From: Peptoniphilus ovalis
GTDB lineage: Bacteria; Bacillota; Clostridia; Tissierellales; Peptoniphilaceae
Assembly (NCBI RefSeq): GCF_018919265.1
Contig: NZ_JAHLQO010000002.1
Location: forward strand, 205,524-269,523
Direction: 5' to 3'
Length of the DNA stretch: 64,000 nt
In this document: piece after piece, positions 25,003 to 35,072 of the stretch
Layout: each line of letters begins with the position of its first letter
Numbering within the stretch: position 1 is the first letter of the stretch
Notes under the pieces: model-generated
Seen by the model: the letters and a program-made list of their open reading frames with translations, nothing else
The model's database searches: none
Told to the model about the DNA's origin: nothing
Position numbers and translations under genes: made by a program

Positions 25003-25572
25003 ATGTCACAAGTAGGAAAAAGAATACCAGAGTTTAAGACAAATGGATATAATCCAAAAAAAGAAGAGTTTGTTGAAGTTTCAAACAAGGATTTTGAAGG
25101 TAAATGGACAGTATTAATGTTCTACCCTGCAGATTTTACTTTTGTATGTCCAACTGAATTAGAAGATATGCAAGAACAATATGCTAAATTACAAGAGCTA
25201 GGTGCTGAAGTTTACTCAATGTCAACTGACTCACATTTCGTTCACAAGGGATGGCATGATCACTCAGAAGCTATTTCTAAACTAGAATTTACAATGCTTG
25301 CTGATCCACATAAATCAATTACAAGAGATTTTGATGTTCTTGACGAAGAAGGCGGAGTAGCTCAAAGAGCAACATTTGTTATTGACCCAGATGGAGTTAT
25401 CCAAACTGTAGAAATCAATGCTGATGGAATCGGAAGAGATGCAAGCCAAGTTTACGATAAGATTCGTGCAGCTCAATTCGTAAGAGAAAATCCTGGCGAA
25501 GTTTGTCCAGCTAAATGGAAGGAATCAGGAGAAACTCTAACTCCAGGACTAGACCTAGTTGGTAAGATCTAA
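25003..25572 (+). CDS. ahpC: Alkyl hydroperoxide reductase C (2-Cys peroxiredoxin)
   Basis: A 189-residue AhpC that reduces hydrogen peroxide and organic peroxides. Peroxidatic Cys in [12 protein letters not shown] (about residue 47), resolving Cys in [10 protein letters not shown] (about 167), and the C-terminal helix present. Strong AAGGAGG. The stop codon shares its last base with the ahpF start, so the pair is tightly coupled: AhpF regenerates AhpC in the cytoplasm. Important for an anaerobe exposed to oxygen. Confidence 0.97.
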   Translation: MSQVGKRIPEFKTNGYNPKKEEFVEVSNKDFEGKWTVLMFYPADFTFVCPTELEDMQEQYAKLQELGAEVYSMSTDSHFVHKGWHDHSEAISKLEFTMLADPHKSITRDFDVLDEEGGVAQRATFVIDPDGVIQTVEINADGIGRDASQVYDKIRAAQFVRENPGEVCPAKWKESGETLTPGLDLVGKI

Positions 25573-27089
25573 TGCTAGATAATAATCTAAAAGAACAGGT
25601 AAAACAATATTTACAACTTCTCGAAAGGGAAGTTGTAATTTCTATTAGTTTAGATGATTCTGAAAATTCAAAGAAAGTTAAGGAATTTATAGATGAGTTA
25701 ATTCCGCTATCTGACAAACTAAAGTTAGAAGAAAAAGAATTAAAATACACTCCTAGCTTTTCGCTTTCATCAGAAGATATAGAAGGAATTACATTTGCAG
25801 GTATTCCTCTAGGTCATGAATTTGAATCTTTTATCTTGGCACTTCTTCAAGTTGGAGGGAGAGCTCCAAAGATTGAAGAAGCTCAAATTAAAAGAATCAA
25901 GGCAATTGATGAAGAACTTAATTTTCAGACAATAGTATCTTTAAGTTGCCACAACTGTCCAGAAGTTGTTCAATCTTTAAATATTATGTCTGTTTTAAAC
26001 CCTAAAATCACTCACACAATGATTGATGGATCAATGTTTGAAGATTATGTTGAAGAACTTGGAATATTAGCAGTTCCAACTTCATATTTAAATGGAGAAC
26101 TTTTCTACAATGGAAAAATCTCAATCAATGAAATCTTAAACAAAGTTACAGATGAAAAAGAAGATTTAAAACTTGAAGAAAAACCAGTGTATGATATGTT
26201 AATAATTGGTGGTGGACCAGCTGGTGCAACTGCGGCAATCTATGCAGCTAGAAAGGGTATTACAACTGGATTAGTAGCTAGTGAGTTTGGCGGACAAGTT
26301 AAAGAAACTCTTTCAATAGAAAATATTACAGGTATTCCTTACACTGAAGGTCCTAAATTTATGGAGGAAGTAAGAGAGCATGTAATAAAATACAATGTTG
26401 ATATTATTGATGGAGTGACTGTAGAAGATGTAGTAGAAGGAAGTCCATTGACAATCAAAACTGATAATGGAGATCTTAAGGCAAAGACAATTGTAATTGC
26501 AACAGGCGCTAAGTGGAGATTAATTGGAGTTCCAGGAGAAATTGAATTTAGAAATAAAGGTGTGGCTTATTGTACGCACTGCGATGGCCCACTATTTAGA
26601 GATAAAAAAGTCACTGTAATAGGTGGAGGAAATTCAGGAATTGAAGCTGCAATTGATTTAGCAGGAATTGCAAAAGAAATTTTAGTTCTTGAATTCTTAC
26701 CAGAGCTTAAGGCTGATTCAGTTCTTCAAGATAAGTTAAAGGAACTTAAAAATGTAAGAGTTGTCACAAGTGCAGCTACACAAAGCCTAGAGGGCGAAAA
26801 AGTTCTTGAAAAAATAACTTATCAAGATAGAAATACTGGAGAAGTCATTACAGAAGATACTGCAGGATGCTTTATCCAAGTTGGACTTTTTCCAATTACA
26901 GAATGGATAGATATAGTAGAAAAGAATTCCCGTGGAGAAATCATAGTAGACAAATTTGGCAAGACAAATGTTGAAGGAATCTTCGCAGCAGGAGATTGTA
27001 CTGATTCTGCATTTAATCAAATAGTCATTGCACAAGGAAGCGGTGCTACTGCAGCTCTAGGTGCTTATAATTATTTAATGACAAAATAA
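25572..27089 (+). CDS. ahpF: Alkyl hydroperoxide reductase F / thioredoxin-reductase-like flavoprotein
   Basis: 505 residues in AhpF order. The N-terminal tandem thioredoxin-like domains hold the redox pair in SCHNCPEVV (near residue 130). The FAD domain has GGGPAGATAAIYAARKG near 212, the active dithiol is CTHCDGPLF near 336, the NADH domain has GGGNSGIEAA near 356, and the C-terminal FAD motif is GIFAAGDCTDSAFNQI. It passes electrons from NADH to AhpC. Confidence 0.95.
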   Translation: MLDNNLKEQVKQYLQLLEREVVISISLDDSENSKKVKEFIDELIPLSDKLKLEEKELKYTPSFSLSSEDIEGITFAGIPLGHEFESFILALLQVGGRAPKIEEAQIKRIKAIDEELNFQTIVSLSCHNCPEVVQSLNIMSVLNPKITHTMIDGSMFEDYVEELGILAVPTSYLNGELFYNGKISINEILNKVTDEKEDLKLEEKPVYDMLIIGGGPAGATAAIYAARKGITTGLVASEFGGQVKETLSIENITGIPYTEGPKFMEEVREHVIKYNVDIIDGVTVEDVVEGSPLTIKTDNGDLKAKTIVIATGAKWRLIGVPGEIEFRNKGVAYCTHCDGPLFRDKKVTVIGGGNSGIEAAIDLAGIAKEILVLEFLPELKADSVLQDKLKELKNVRVVTSAATQSLEGEKVLEKITYQDRNTGEVITEDTAGCFIQVGLFPITEWIDIVEKNSRGEIIVDKFGKTNVEGIFAAGDCTDSAFNQIVIAQGSGATAALGAYNYLMTK

Positions 27090-27138
27090 TTTTATTTGTC
27101 CCAGTTAATAAATAAATATATATTATATATAATAGAAG

Positions 27139-27176
27139 AAATATGGCGGAGAATTTTCTTTGCCATATTTTTTTTA
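27139..27176 (+). terminator. Terminator after ahpF
   Basis: AAATATGGC (27139-27147) pairs with GCCATATTT (27162-27170), followed by a long T run. Confidence 0.88.
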
Positions 27177-27284
27177 CTTTAAATGTATTTTTATATTGAA
27201 ATTATTAAAACTTTAATATATAATGCTTGCTTGTAAGTTTTAGGGAAAAATTACAAAAAATATTGAAAAATGCGTAAATTTTCC

Positions 27285-27313
27285 TTTACAAATACTTATA
27301 TTTAAAGTATAAT
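27285..27313 (+). promoter_or_regulatory. Promoter of the S10-spc-alpha ribosomal cluster
   Basis: TTTACA (27285-27290), 17 bases, TATAAT (27308-27313). The expected start near 27320 gives a 200-base leader. Confidence 0.8.
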
Positions 27314-27319
27314 ATTTAA

Positions 27320-27518
27320 GCGTTTAGAAAAAGAAGTTGCGATGAAGTCATAAGTTGCTTGAATTTTTGCGGAAAAAAGGAGATTCAAGGTAATTATGAC
27401 GGAGAAGTCTAGGCTTGACCTGGGCGTGGGTTATTTTTTCAAACGTGTCCTATTAACACACGAGGATGCGTGTATCAATAACCCCCTTCGCAAAAGACAT
27501 AGCGAATGGAGGTATATT
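27320..27518 (+). ncRNA. Structured leader RNA before rpsJ (candidate S10 ribosomal protein leader)
   Basis: The untranslated 200 bases are rich in pairing. GTCATAA near 27347 with TTATGAC near 27394 encloses CTTGAAT/ATTCAAG. CTAGG/CCTGG forms a small hairpin near 27410-27422. GGGTTATT (27429-27436) pairs with AATAACCC (27477-27484) around an inner stem. No terminator is evident, so control would act on translation or processing. Leaders of this type have been proposed for clostridial S10 operons. In-frame codons extending S10 upstream through this region are not believable. Confidence 0.6.
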
Positions 27519-27836
27519 ATGTCAAACAAAGGCAAACAAAAAATTAGAATTAAGCTTAAGGCTTACGATCACGAATTACTTGATACTTCAGCAGTGAGAA
27601 TTGTTGATGCAGCTAAGAAGAGTGGAGCAGATGTATCTGGACCAATTCCTCTTCCAACAGAAAAAGAAATTATTACTATTTTAAGAGCTGTACACAAGTA
27701 CAAGGATTCTAGAGAGCAATTTGAGCAAAGAACTCATAAGCGTCTAATTGATATTTTAAATCCTACACAAAAGACTGTAGATTCACTAATGAAACTTAAT
27801 CTACCAGCTGGTGTAGACATAGAAATTAAACTTTAA
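27519..27836 (+). CDS. rpsJ: 30S ribosomal protein S10
   Basis: 105 residues from the ATG at 27519 behind TGGAGGTA. S10 is a head protein of the small subunit, also the NusE antitermination factor. The conserved [18 protein letters not shown] and [17 protein letters not shown] are present. First gene of the S10-spc-alpha cluster, behind a long structured leader. Confidence 0.97.
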   Translation: MSNKGKQKIRIKLKAYDHELLDTSAVRIVDAAKKSGADVSGPIPLPTEKEIITILRAVHKYKDSREQFEQRTHKRLIDILNPTQKTVDSLMKLNLPAGVDIEIKL

Positions 27837-27895
27837 AACTTTGCTTTATAAGACTTTTTTAAGAAAAGTCCGCTGTAATTATTAGGAGGTGCAAC

Positions 27896-28528
27896 GTGAA
27901 ATATTTAGTAGGTAAGAAAATTGGCATGACTCAAATCTTCGACGAAGAGGGTACTGTCACTCCTGTCTCAGTTATTGAAGTAGAACCAAACGTTGTTGTA
28001 CAAAAGAAAACAATTGAAACTGATGGATACAATGCTATCCAAGTTGCAACAGGTGAGGTTAAAGAAAAGAAATTAAACAAACCTGAGAAAGGTCATTTTG
28101 ATAAAGCTGGAGTAGGTTATAGAAGACATCTTTCAGAATTTAGAACAGATGATGTTGAAAACTATAATCTAGGAGACGAAATAAAAGTAGATATCTTTGA
28201 AGTAGCAGAACATGTAGATGTTGTGGGAAAATCAAAAGGTAAAGGTACTGCTGGTGTAATCAAACGTCATAACTTCGGACGTGGTAGAGAAACTCACGGT
28301 TCTAAACTACACAGAACTGCCGGTGGTATGGGAGCAGCATCATATCCAGGTAAGGTATTTAAAAACCACAGAATGTCTGGAAAGATGGGTAACGAAAGAG
28401 TTACTGTTCAAAATTTAGAAATTGTAAGAATAGATACAGATAAAAATTTAATTTTAGTTAAGGGTGCTATTCCAGGACCTAAGAAGGGAACTGTAAGAAT
28501 TAAAAGCACTGTTAAAGTGACTAAATAA
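27896..28528 (+). CDS. rplC: 50S ribosomal protein L3
   Basis: A 210-residue L3 starting at GTG behind AGGAGGTG. The N-terminus [18 protein letters not shown] and the peptidyl-transferase loop [19 protein letters not shown] stretch (here [20 protein letters not shown]) are typical. It is an early assembly protein near the catalytic centre. Separated from rpsJ by 59 bases, then tightly followed by rplD. Confidence 0.97.
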   Translation: MKYLVGKKIGMTQIFDEEGTVTPVSVIEVEPNVVVQKKTIETDGYNAIQVATGEVKEKKLNKPEKGHFDKAGVGYRRHLSEFRTDDVENYNLGDEIKVDIFEVAEHVDVVGKSKGKGTAGVIKRHNFGRGRETHGSKLHRTAGGMGAASYPGKVFKNHRMSGKMGNERVTVQNLEIVRIDTDKNLILVKGAIPGPKKGTVRIKSTVKVTK

Positions 28529-28545
28529 GATAGGGAGGTAAAGAA

Positions 28546-29169
28546 ATGCCTAAGATTCAAATGATTGACATTAAGGGAAATCCTGTTGAAGAAGTCGAAC
28601 TAAGTGAAGGGCTATTTGATGCTCCTGTAAGCACACATGCTGTTTATTTAGTTGTTAAAAACATTTTAGCTAATAAAAGACAAGGAACTCACTCTGCAAA
28701 AACTCGTTCAGAAGTTCGTGGAGGAGGAAGAAAACCTTGGAGACAAAAGGGAACTGGTCGTGCTAGACAAGGATCTATAAGATCACCTCAATGGACAGGT
28801 GGTGGAGTTGTTTTTGCTAAGAAACCTAGAGATTACTCCTACACTACTCCTAAGAAAGTAAGAAGACTTGCACTTAGATCAGTATTAACAAGTAAATTAC
28901 AAGATGGTGAATTAATCATCGTTGATAAATTTGAAATGGAAGAGCCAAAGACTAAAATCTTTGCTAACATCTTAAAAGATATTAAATCAGCTAGGAAAGC
29001 TCTAGTAGTTGTTGATGACAATGAAAAAGATGTAGCAAGAGCTGCAAGAAATATTGAAGGTGTTAAAACTTCAAGAGCAACTGATATTAATGTATATGAT
29101 TTATTAAAGTATGACAGTCTAATAATCAGTAAAGAAGCACTTGGAACTATTGAGGAGGTGTTTAACTGA
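28546..29169 (+). CDS. rplD: 50S ribosomal protein L4
   Basis: A 207-residue L4 lining the exit tunnel. The extended loop GGGRKPWRQKGTGRARQGS lies near residues 64-82, next to the macrolide-resistance region. In Gammaproteobacteria L4 autoregulates the S10 operon; nothing here shows the same. The last base of its stop is the first base of the rplW start. Confidence 0.97.
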   Translation: MPKIQMIDIKGNPVEEVELSEGLFDAPVSTHAVYLVVKNILANKRQGTHSAKTRSEVRGGGRKPWRQKGTGRARQGSIRSPQWTGGGVVFAKKPRDYSYTTPKKVRRLALRSVLTSKLQDGELIIVDKFEMEEPKTKIFANILKDIKSARKALVVVDDNEKDVARAARNIEGVKTSRATDINVYDLLKYDSLIISKEALGTIEEVFN

Positions 29170-29456
29170 TGAATAAATTTGATATCATTAAAAGACCTGT
29201 AGTAACTGAACAATCAATGGACATGATGGAAGAAAACAAATATACTTTCGAAGTTGATAAAAATGCTACTAAACCAGAAATTAGATCAGCAATTGAAGAA
29301 ATTTTTGGAGTTAAGGTTGAAAAAGTTCACACAATGAATGTTCGTGGAAAACTTAAAAGACAAGGAGTTCATCAAGGAAGACGTCCTTCATGGAAAAAGG
29401 CTATAATAAAACTTACTGATGACTCAGAACCGATAGAATTTTTTGATTCTATCTAA
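29169..29456 (+). CDS. rplW: 50S ribosomal protein L23
   Basis: A 95-residue L23 at the tunnel exit, docking site for trigger factor and SRP. The start IIKRPVVTEQSMDMMEENKY and loop NVRGKLKRQGVHQGRRPSWK are typical. Overlaps the rplD stop by one base (TGATG), a translational-coupling junction. Confidence 0.97.
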   Translation: MNKFDIIKRPVVTEQSMDMMEENKYTFEVDKNATKPEIRSAIEEIFGVKVEKVHTMNVRGKLKRQGVHQGRRPSWKKAIIKLTDDSEPIEFFDSI

Positions 29457-29475
29457 TAGTAGGAGGTTATAGAAA

Positions 29476-30306
29476 ATGGCAATTAGAGGATTTAAACCTA
29501 CAACTCCTGCCCGTAGAAAGATGACTGTTGCTACTTTTGATGAAATCACAAAGACAACACCTGAAAAGTCTCTTTTAACTACTATTAAGAAAACTGCCGG
29601 AAGAAACTCATACGGTAGAATTACTAGTAGACACAGAGGCGGCGGAGTAAAAAGAAAATATAGAATTATAGATTTTAAGAGAAATAAAGACAATATCCCA
29701 GCAAAAGTTCAAGCTATCGAATACGATCCATACAGAACTTCATATATCGCTTTACTTTCTTATGCAGATGGTGAAAAGAGATATATCATTCAACCTAATG
29801 GATTAAAAGTTGGAGATGTAGTTGAATCAGGAACAGATGCAGATATCAAAATTGGTAACGCACTAATCCTTGCTGATATTCCTGTTGGTACAACAGTTCA
29901 TAATATTGAACTTACACCAGGAAAGGGTGGACAACTTGCAAGATCTGCAGGATCATCTGCTCAACTAATGGCTAAAGAAGGAAAATATGCTCAACTTAGA
30001 CTTCCATCTGGAGAATTCAGACTAGTAAGTCAAAGATGTAAGGCAACTGTTGGACAAGTTGGAAATATTTCCCACGAACTTATCACTTTAGGTAAGGCTG
30101 GTAAGAGTAGATATCTTGGAAAGAGACCTCACGTTAGAGGATCTGCGATGAACCCAGTAGATCACCCTCATGGTGGTGGGGAAGGTAGAACTCCAATTGG
30201 TAGACCTTCACCAATGACTCCTTGGGGCAAGAAAGCTCTAGGACTTAAAACTAGAAAGAAAAACAAGAAATCTGACAAATATATAGTTAGAAGAAGAACT
30301 AAGTAA
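29476..30306 (+). CDS. rplB: 50S ribosomal protein L2
   Basis: A 276-residue L2, needed for subunit joining and peptidyl transfer. The catalytically important region [20 protein letters not shown] with its conserved histidine is near residue 218. Full length; 20 bases after rplW. Confidence 0.98.
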   Translation: MAIRGFKPTTPARRKMTVATFDEITKTTPEKSLLTTIKKTAGRNSYGRITSRHRGGGVKRKYRIIDFKRNKDNIPAKVQAIEYDPYRTSYIALLSYADGEKRYIIQPNGLKVGDVVESGTDADIKIGNALILADIPVGTTVHNIELTPGKGGQLARSAGSSAQLMAKEGKYAQLRLPSGEFRLVSQRCKATVGQVGNISHELITLGKAGKSRYLGKRPHVRGSAMNPVDHPHGGGEGRTPIGRPSPMTPWGKKALGLKTRKKNKKSDKYIVRRRTK

Positions 30307-30318
30307 TCGGAGGGTATA

Positions 30319-30603
30319 ATGAGTAGATCAATTAAAAAAGGACCATTTGCTGATGAACACCTTCTAAAGAAGGTTGACGAACTAAATGAAAAGAACGAAA
30401 AGAAAGTTATAAAAACTTGGTCTCGTCGCTCAACTATTTTCCCTGAATTTGTTTCACATACTATAGCTGTTCACGATGGCAGAAAACACGTGCCAGTATA
30501 TATTACAGAAGATATGGTAGGACATAAATTAGGCGAATTTGTTCCAACAAGAACTTATAGAGGCCACGGTGGCAAGAGCGAAAAGAGTACTACAGTAAGA
30601 TAA
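30319..30603 (+). CDS. rpsS: 30S ribosomal protein S19
   Basis: A 94-residue S19 of the 30S head, contacting S13 and the intersubunit bridge. N-terminus [18 protein letters not shown] and the conserved [20 protein letters not shown] are present. Between rplB and rplV as in the standard order. Confidence 0.98.
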   Translation: MSRSIKKGPFADEHLLKKVDELNEKNEKKVIKTWSRRSTIFPEFVSHTIAVHDGRKHVPVYITEDMVGHKLGEFVPTRTYRGHGGKSEKSTTVR

Positions 30604-30614
30604 GGAGGGTATTA

Positions 30615-30950
30615 ATGGAAACACAAGCAATAGCAAAATATGTAAGAATTTCACCTCTAAAGGTGAATTACATCTGCGCAGAAATTCGTGGAAAAAGTGT
30701 TGATGAAGCCCTTTCTATTTTAAAGTTTACTAATAAGAGAGGAGCTCATGAGCTCTATAAGGTACTTCACTCAGCAGTAGCAAATGCTGAAAACAACCTT
30801 AATTTAGATAGAGACGATCTTTATGTGAAAAAGGCATACGCTAATGACGGACCTACAATGAAGAGATTCCGTCCTAAGGCTAAAGGAATGGCTTATCCAA
30901 TTCTAAAAAGATCAAGTCACATTGGCGTTGTCGTAGCAGAAAGAGAGTAA
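30615..30950 (+). CDS. rplV: 50S ribosomal protein L22
   Basis: A 111-residue L22, whose long hairpin reaches the narrow part of the exit tunnel. AKYVRISPLKVNYICAEIRG at the N-terminus and the loop PTMKRFRPKAKGMAYPILKR are diagnostic. Standard position between rpsS and rpsC. Confidence 0.98.
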   Translation: METQAIAKYVRISPLKVNYICAEIRGKSVDEALSILKFTNKRGAHELYKVLHSAVANAENNLNLDRDDLYVKKAYANDGPTMKRFRPKAKGMAYPILKRSSHIGVVVAERE

Positions 30951-30961
30951 GGAGGTAGAGT

Positions 30962-31708
30962 ATGGGTCAAAAAGTAAACCCACATGGACTTCGTGTTGGT
31001 GTAATCAAAGATTGGGATTCAAAATGGTATGCGGACAAAAAGAATTTTGCCGATTTATTAGTTGAAGATAACAATATTAGAAAATATATTAAGAAAAAAC
31101 TTTATGCTGCAGGAATTGCAAAAATCGAAATCGAAAGAGCAGCAAATAGAGTTAAAGTTTCAGTTCACACTGCAAAACCTGGTATGGTAATTGGCCGTGG
31201 CGGAGTTGGAGTTGAAGAACTTAGAACAGAAATCGAAAAATTAACAGGAAAATCTGTTGTAATAAATGTTGAAGAAATCAAAAATCAAGATTTAAATTCA
31301 CAACTTGTTGCTGAAAGCATTGCAGAAGCACTTGAAAGAAGAGTTTCTTTTAGACGTGCTATGAAACAAGCTATTCAAAGAACAATGCGTCAAGGAGCAC
31401 TTGGTATTAAGACTTCAGTTTCAGGACGTCTTGGCGGAGCTGATATGGCTAGAACTGAAGGATATTCTGAAGGTACTATTCCTCTACAAACACTAAGAGC
31501 TGACATTGATTATGGATTTGCTGAAGCAGATACAACTTATGGAAAACTTGGTGTTAAAGTTTGGCTATACAAAGGTGAAGTTCTTCCAGAATTAGAAGAA
31601 ACTAATAAAAAGCCAAGAGATAACAGAAATCGCAAGAGACGCGATAATAACAGAAACAATAATTTCAATAGAAATAATAGAAGAGATAATAGAAACAAAG
31701 AGTCTTAA
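30962..31708 (+). CDS. rpsC: 30S ribosomal protein S3 with a long basic Asn/Arg tail
   Basis: 248 residues. The KH domain ([19 protein letters not shown] near residue 78) and C-terminal domain ([20 protein letters not shown] near 160) are normal. The last 35 or so residues are an unstructured Asn/Arg/Lys/Asp tail ([17 protein letters not shown] and similar) that makes the protein longer than the usual 218-233. Such tails occur in related anaerobes; the role is unknown, probably extra RNA contact at the mRNA entry. Confidence 0.97.
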   Translation: MGQKVNPHGLRVGVIKDWDSKWYADKKNFADLLVEDNNIRKYIKKKLYAAGIAKIEIERAANRVKVSVHTAKPGMVIGRGGVGVEELRTEIEKLTGKSVVINVEEIKNQDLNSQLVAESIAEALERRVSFRRAMKQAIQRTMRQGALGIKTSVSGRLGGADMARTEGYSEGTIPLQTLRADIDYGFAEADTTYGKLGVKVWLYKGEVLPELEETNKKPRDNRNRKRRDNNRNNNFNRNNRRDNRNKES

Positions 31709-31726
31709 GAAGGGAGGAATATAGTC

Positions 31727-32158
31727 ATGTTGATGCCTAAAAGAGTAAAATATCGTAGAGTCCACAGAGGCAGAATGAAGGGTAAAGCCCTACGTGGAAA
31801 TGAGCTTGCATATGGCGAATACGGAATTAAAGCTCTAGAACCTTGTTGGATTACTTCAAATCAAATAGAAGCGGCACGTCGTGCTATGACAAGATATATT
31901 CGTAGAGGTGGAAATATCTGGATTAAGATTTTCCCAGACAAACCTGTTACTGAAAAACCTGCAGAAACTCGTATGGGTTCTGGTAAGGGTGCTCCTGAGT
32001 ACTGGGTAGCAGTTGTTAAGCCAGGTAGAATTTTATTTGAAATGGGTGGAGTTTCAGAAGAAGTTGCAAGAGAAGCTATGAGACTAGCAGCTATGAAGCT
32101 ACCTATCAAAACAAAATTCGTTATGAAAGATAAGGATGGTGACTCAAATGAAGGCTAA
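31727..32158 (+). CDS. rplP: 50S ribosomal protein L16
   Basis: A 143-residue L16 that helps position aminoacyl-tRNA. The N-terminus [19 protein letters not shown] is the usual one for Firmicutes, so the ATG at 31727 is kept over the ATG two codons later. [24 protein letters not shown] stretch (here [20 protein letters not shown]) near residue 78. Overlaps rpmC by 11 bases. Confidence 0.97.
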   Translation: MLMPKRVKYRRVHRGRMKGKALRGNELAYGEYGIKALEPCWITSNQIEAARRAMTRYIRRGGNIWIKIFPDKPVTEKPAETRMGSGKGAPEYWVAVVKPGRILFEMGGVSEEVAREAMRLAAMKLPIKTKFVMKDKDGDSNEG

Positions 32159-32354
32159 AGAAATTCGTAATTTATCAAGCGAAGAATTAAATAACAAAGT
32201 TAATGAGCTTAAAAATGAACTTTTTAATTTGAGATTTAGATTGGCAACAGGCCAACTTGACAATCCATCAAGCATTAAAACTGTTAAAAGAGATATAGCA
32301 AGAGTAAAAACGATCATTAGAGAACGTGAACTTGAAGTTGGAAAGGAGGCTTAA
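32148..32354 (+). CDS. rpmC: 50S ribosomal protein L29
   Basis: 68 residues from the ATG at 32148; an in-frame ATG four codons upstream lies deeper inside rplP and adds residues not seen in L29. Two-helix protein at the tunnel exit with [20 protein letters not shown]. Its start lies inside the end of rplP, indicating coupling. Confidence 0.95.
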   Translation: MKAKEIRNLSSEELNNKVNELKNELFNLRFRLATGQLDNPSSIKTVKRDIARVKTIIRERELEVGKEA

Positions 32355-32358
32355 TCTC

Positions 32359-32613
32359 ATGGAAAGAAATTCAAGAAAAACTATAACTGGCGTTGTAGTA
32401 AGTGATAAAATGGATAAAACTATTGTAGTAGCAATTGAGACTTTTAAAACTCATCCTATTTACAAGAAGAGATTTAAGAAGACTACTAAATTCAAGGCTC
32501 ATGATGAAAATAACGAATGTGGTATTGGTGATAAGGTAAAACTAATGGAAACTAGACCACTAAGCAGAGATAAAAGATGGAGACTTGTAGAAATTATTGA
32601 AAAAGCTCAATAA
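32359..32613 (+). CDS. rpsQ: 30S ribosomal protein S17
   Basis: 84 residues from the ATG at 32359, behind AAGGAGG; the frame is open further upstream but only inside rpmC. OB-fold protein, with [20 protein letters not shown] at the N-terminus and [19 protein letters not shown] near the end. Confidence 0.97.
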   Translation: MERNSRKTITGVVVSDKMDKTIVVAIETFKTHPIYKKRFKKTTKFKAHDENNECGIGDKVKLMETRPLSRDKRWRLVEIIEKAQ

Positions 32614-32636
32614 TTTTAGACTGAAAGGAGAAAAAC

Positions 32637-33005
32637 ATGATTCAACAAGAAACAAGATTACGTGTTGCTGACAATTCAGGTGCAAGAGAACTATCTGTTG
32701 TTAAAGTCCTTGGTGGAACTAATAGAAGAACAGCTAATATTGGTGATATTGTAGTTTGCTCTGTTAAACATGCAACACCAGGCGGCGTTGTTAAGAAAGG
32801 TTCTGTTGTAAGAGCTGTAATTGTTAGAACAAGCAAAGGTATAAGAAGAAAAGATGGATCTTATATTAGTTTTGACGACAATGCTGCAGTTGTTATTAAA
32901 GAAGATAGAAGTCCAGTAGGAACTCGTATATTTGGACCTGTAACTAGAGAACTAAGAGCTGGAAACTTTATGAAAATTATTTCTCTAGCTCCGGAAGTAC
33001 TATAA
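32637..33005 (+). CDS. rplN: 50S ribosomal protein L14
   Basis: A 122-residue L14 at the subunit interface and binding site for the silencing factor Rsf[21 protein letters not shown] and the C-terminal [12 protein letters not shown] are diagnostic. First gene of the spc part of the cluster. Confidence 0.98.
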   Translation: MIQQETRLRVADNSGARELSVVKVLGGTNRRTANIGDIVVCSVKHATPGGVVKKGSVVRAVIVRTSKGIRRKDGSYISFDDNAAVVIKEDRSPVGTRIFGPVTRELRAGNFMKIISLAPEVL

Positions 33006-33020
33006 TTTGGAGGTGTAGTA

Positions 33021-33329
33021 ATGAAAATTTTAAAAGATGACATCGTAAAAGTTATAGCCGGAAAAGATAAAGGCAAGACTGGAAAAGTTTTAAGAACAAT
33101 CCCAAAGGAAGACAAAGTTGTGGTTGAAAAGGTAAATGTTGTTACAAAACACATAAAACCTAGAGGACCTCAAGCTCCAGGTGGAATTGAAAAAATGGAA
33201 GCACCAATTCATGTTTCTAATGTAATGTTTGTTGACAAAGCATCTGGAAAGACAACAAGAATTGGATATAGAATAGAAGACGGAAAAAAAGTTAGATATG
33301 CAAAATCTAGCGGAAATACAATTAAGTAG
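33021..33329 (+). CDS. rplX: 50S ribosomal protein L24
   Basis: A 102-residue assembly-initiator protein. The KOW motif [19 protein letters not shown] is at residues 7-25, followed by [18 protein letters not shown]. Standard position and length. Confidence 0.98.
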   Translation: MKILKDDIVKVIAGKDKGKTGKVLRTIPKEDKVVVEKVNVVTKHIKPRGPQAPGGIEKMEAPIHVSNVMFVDKASGKTTRIGYRIEDGKKVRYAKSSGNTIK

Positions 33330-33340
33330 GGGGTAAAATA

Positions 33341-33886
33341 ATGACTTCAAGATTACAAGAAAAATATAAAAAAGAAGTTGTGGGCCACCTAATGGAACGT
33401 TTCAATTATAGAAATGTTATGGAAGTACCGAGACTTGAAAAAATTACTATAAACATTGGTATTGGCGAAGCTAAAGACAATCCTAAAGCACTTGAAGCTG
33501 CAGTAAATGAACTTACAACTATCGCTGGTCAAAAGGCACTTGTAACTCATGCTAGAAAGTCAATTGCAAACTTTAAACTTCGTGAAGGTCAAAGCGTTGG
33601 TGTAAAAGTTACTCTTAGAGGAGAAAGAATGTATGATTTTCTTGACAAACTTATGAATGTAGCTTTACCAAGAGTAAGAGACTTCAGAGGAGTTAAGCCA
33701 ACTGCATTTGATGGTAGAGGAAATTATGCATTAGGACTTAAAGAGCAATTAATCTTCCCTGAAATTGAGTACGATAAAATCGATCAAATCAGAGGAATGG
33801 ATATAAATATTGTTACTACTGCAAATACTGATGAAGAAGCTAAAGTATTCCTAGAACAAATGGGAATGCCTTTCGCGAGAGCTTAG
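33341..33886 (+). CDS. rplE: 50S ribosomal protein L5
   Basis: A 181-residue L5 that binds 5S rRNA and contacts P-site tRNA. The conserved [20 protein letters not shown] (near residue 27) and [20 protein letters not shown] (near 140) are present. Followed after ten bases by the zinc form of S14. Confidence 0.98.
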   Translation: MTSRLQEKYKKEVVGHLMERFNYRNVMEVPRLEKITINIGIGEAKDNPKALEAAVNELTTIAGQKALVTHARKSIANFKLREGQSVGVKVTLRGERMYDFLDKLMNVALPRVRDFRGVKPTAFDGRGNYALGLKEQLIFPEIEYDKIDQIRGMDINIVTTANTDEEAKVFLEQMGMPFARA

Positions 33887-33896
33887 GAGGTACGAA

Positions 33897-34082
33897 GTGG
33901 CTAAAAAATCAATGATTGCAAAACAAAAGAGAAAGCAAAAATACTCTTCTCGTGAATATACTAGATGTACAATTTGTGGAAGACCACACTCTGTATTAAA
34001 GAAATACGGAATATGTAGAATATGTTTTAGAGAACTAGCTTATAAGGGACAAATTCCTGGCGTAAGAAAAGCTAGTTGGTAA
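33897..34082 (+). CDS. rpsZ: 30S ribosomal protein S14, type Z
   Basis: A 61-residue short S14 with two CxxC zinc motifs ([20 protein letters not shown]), starting at GTG behind AGGAGGTACG. The zinc-binding form is usual for Gram-positive spc operons; no zinc-free paralogue is in this window. Confidence 0.97.
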   Translation: MAKKSMIAKQKRKQKYSSREYTRCTICGRPHSVLKKYGICRICFRELAYKGQIPGVRKASW

Positions 34083-34110
34083 GACCTTAGATGAAAGGAG
34101 GCAAACTGAT

Positions 34111-34506
34111 ATGATGACAGACCCAATTGCAGATATGCTATCAAGAATTAGAAATGCTAATAGTGCAAGACATACATCTGTTGATATTCCTTGTTCAAAT
34201 ATTAAAAAAGAAATCGCAAAGATTCTTCTTGAAGAAGGATACATCAAGGGTTATGATGTTCTTGAAGATGACAAGCAAGGTATGATTAAAGTTGATTTAA
34301 AATATGCTGAATCTGGTGAAAGAGTTATTTCTGGATTAAAGAGAATTTCTAAACCGGGACTTAGAGTTTATGTTAAGTGCGAAGATGTTCCAAAGGTACT
34401 TGGAGGCCTTGGAATAGCTATTATTTCAACATCTAAGGGAATCATTACAGATAAACAAGCTAGAAATGAAGGAGTAGGCGGAGAAGTAATCTGCTACGTT
34501 TGGTAA
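34111..34506 (+). CDS. rpsH: 30S ribosomal protein S8
   Basis: A 131-residue primary 16S-binding protein. [18 protein letters not shown] at the N-terminus and the C-terminal [20 protein letters not shown] are typical. Two ATGs stand at the start (34111 and 34114); either is possible. S8 is the classical repressor of the spc operon in E. coli, but I see no matching site here. Confidence 0.97.
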   Translation: MMTDPIADMLSRIRNANSARHTSVDIPCSNIKKEIAKILLEEGYIKGYDVLEDDKQGMIKVDLKYAESGERVISGLKRISKPGLRVYVKCEDVPKVLGGLGIAIISTSKGIITDKQARNEGVGGEVICYVW

Positions 34507-34520
34507 TTTGGAGGTGAAAC

Positions 34521-35057
34521 ATGTCAAGAATTGGCAAAAAACCTATTGAAATCCCAAATGGCGTTGATGTAAAAATTGACGGCCAAAACGTTACTGTTAA
34601 GGGACCAAAGGGTGAATTAACACAATCTTTCGATAAAGATTTAAAAATAGAATTAAATGACGGAGTTCTCACTGTAGAAAGACCAAATGAAACAAAGAGA
34701 ATCAAAGCACTTCATGGTCTAACAAGAACTCTAATTGAAAACATGATTATTGGAGTTACTGAAGGTTATAGTAAACAACTAGAAATCATCGGTACTGGAT
34801 ATAGAGCAGCTAAAAAAGGTAAGACACTTTCTTTAAACTTAGGATTTTCACATCCACTTGATTTAGAAGATCCTGAAGGAATTGAAGTTGAAGTTCCTGC
34901 ACCTAACTCAATAATTATTAGAGGTATAGATAAACAACAAGTTGGAGCTTATGCTGCTTACATTAGAAGATTTAGAGAACCTGAACCATATAAAGGAAAG
35001 GGTATCAAATATATTGACGAATATGTAAGACGTAAAGTAGGAAAAACTGGTAAATAA
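34521..35057 (+). CDS. rplF: 50S ribosomal protein L6
   Basis: A 178-residue L6 with its duplicated fold near the factor-binding site. [20 protein letters not shown] at the start, and the C-terminal signature [17 protein letters not shown] near residue 151. Confidence 0.98.
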   Translation: MSRIGKKPIEIPNGVDVKIDGQNVTVKGPKGELTQSFDKDLKIELNDGVLTVERPNETKRIKALHGLTRTLIENMIIGVTEGYSKQLEIIGTGYRAAKKGKTLSLNLGFSHPLDLEDPEGIEVEVPAPNSIIIRGIDKQQVGAYAAYIRRFREPEPYKGKGIKYIDEYVRRKVGKTGK

Positions 35058-35072
35058 GAAAGGAGAATTTAA

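Noticed and set aside
27396..27518. In-frame extension of S10
   Set aside because: It lies in the structured leader, gives residues unlike any S10, and the ATG at 27519 has a strong ribosome site.
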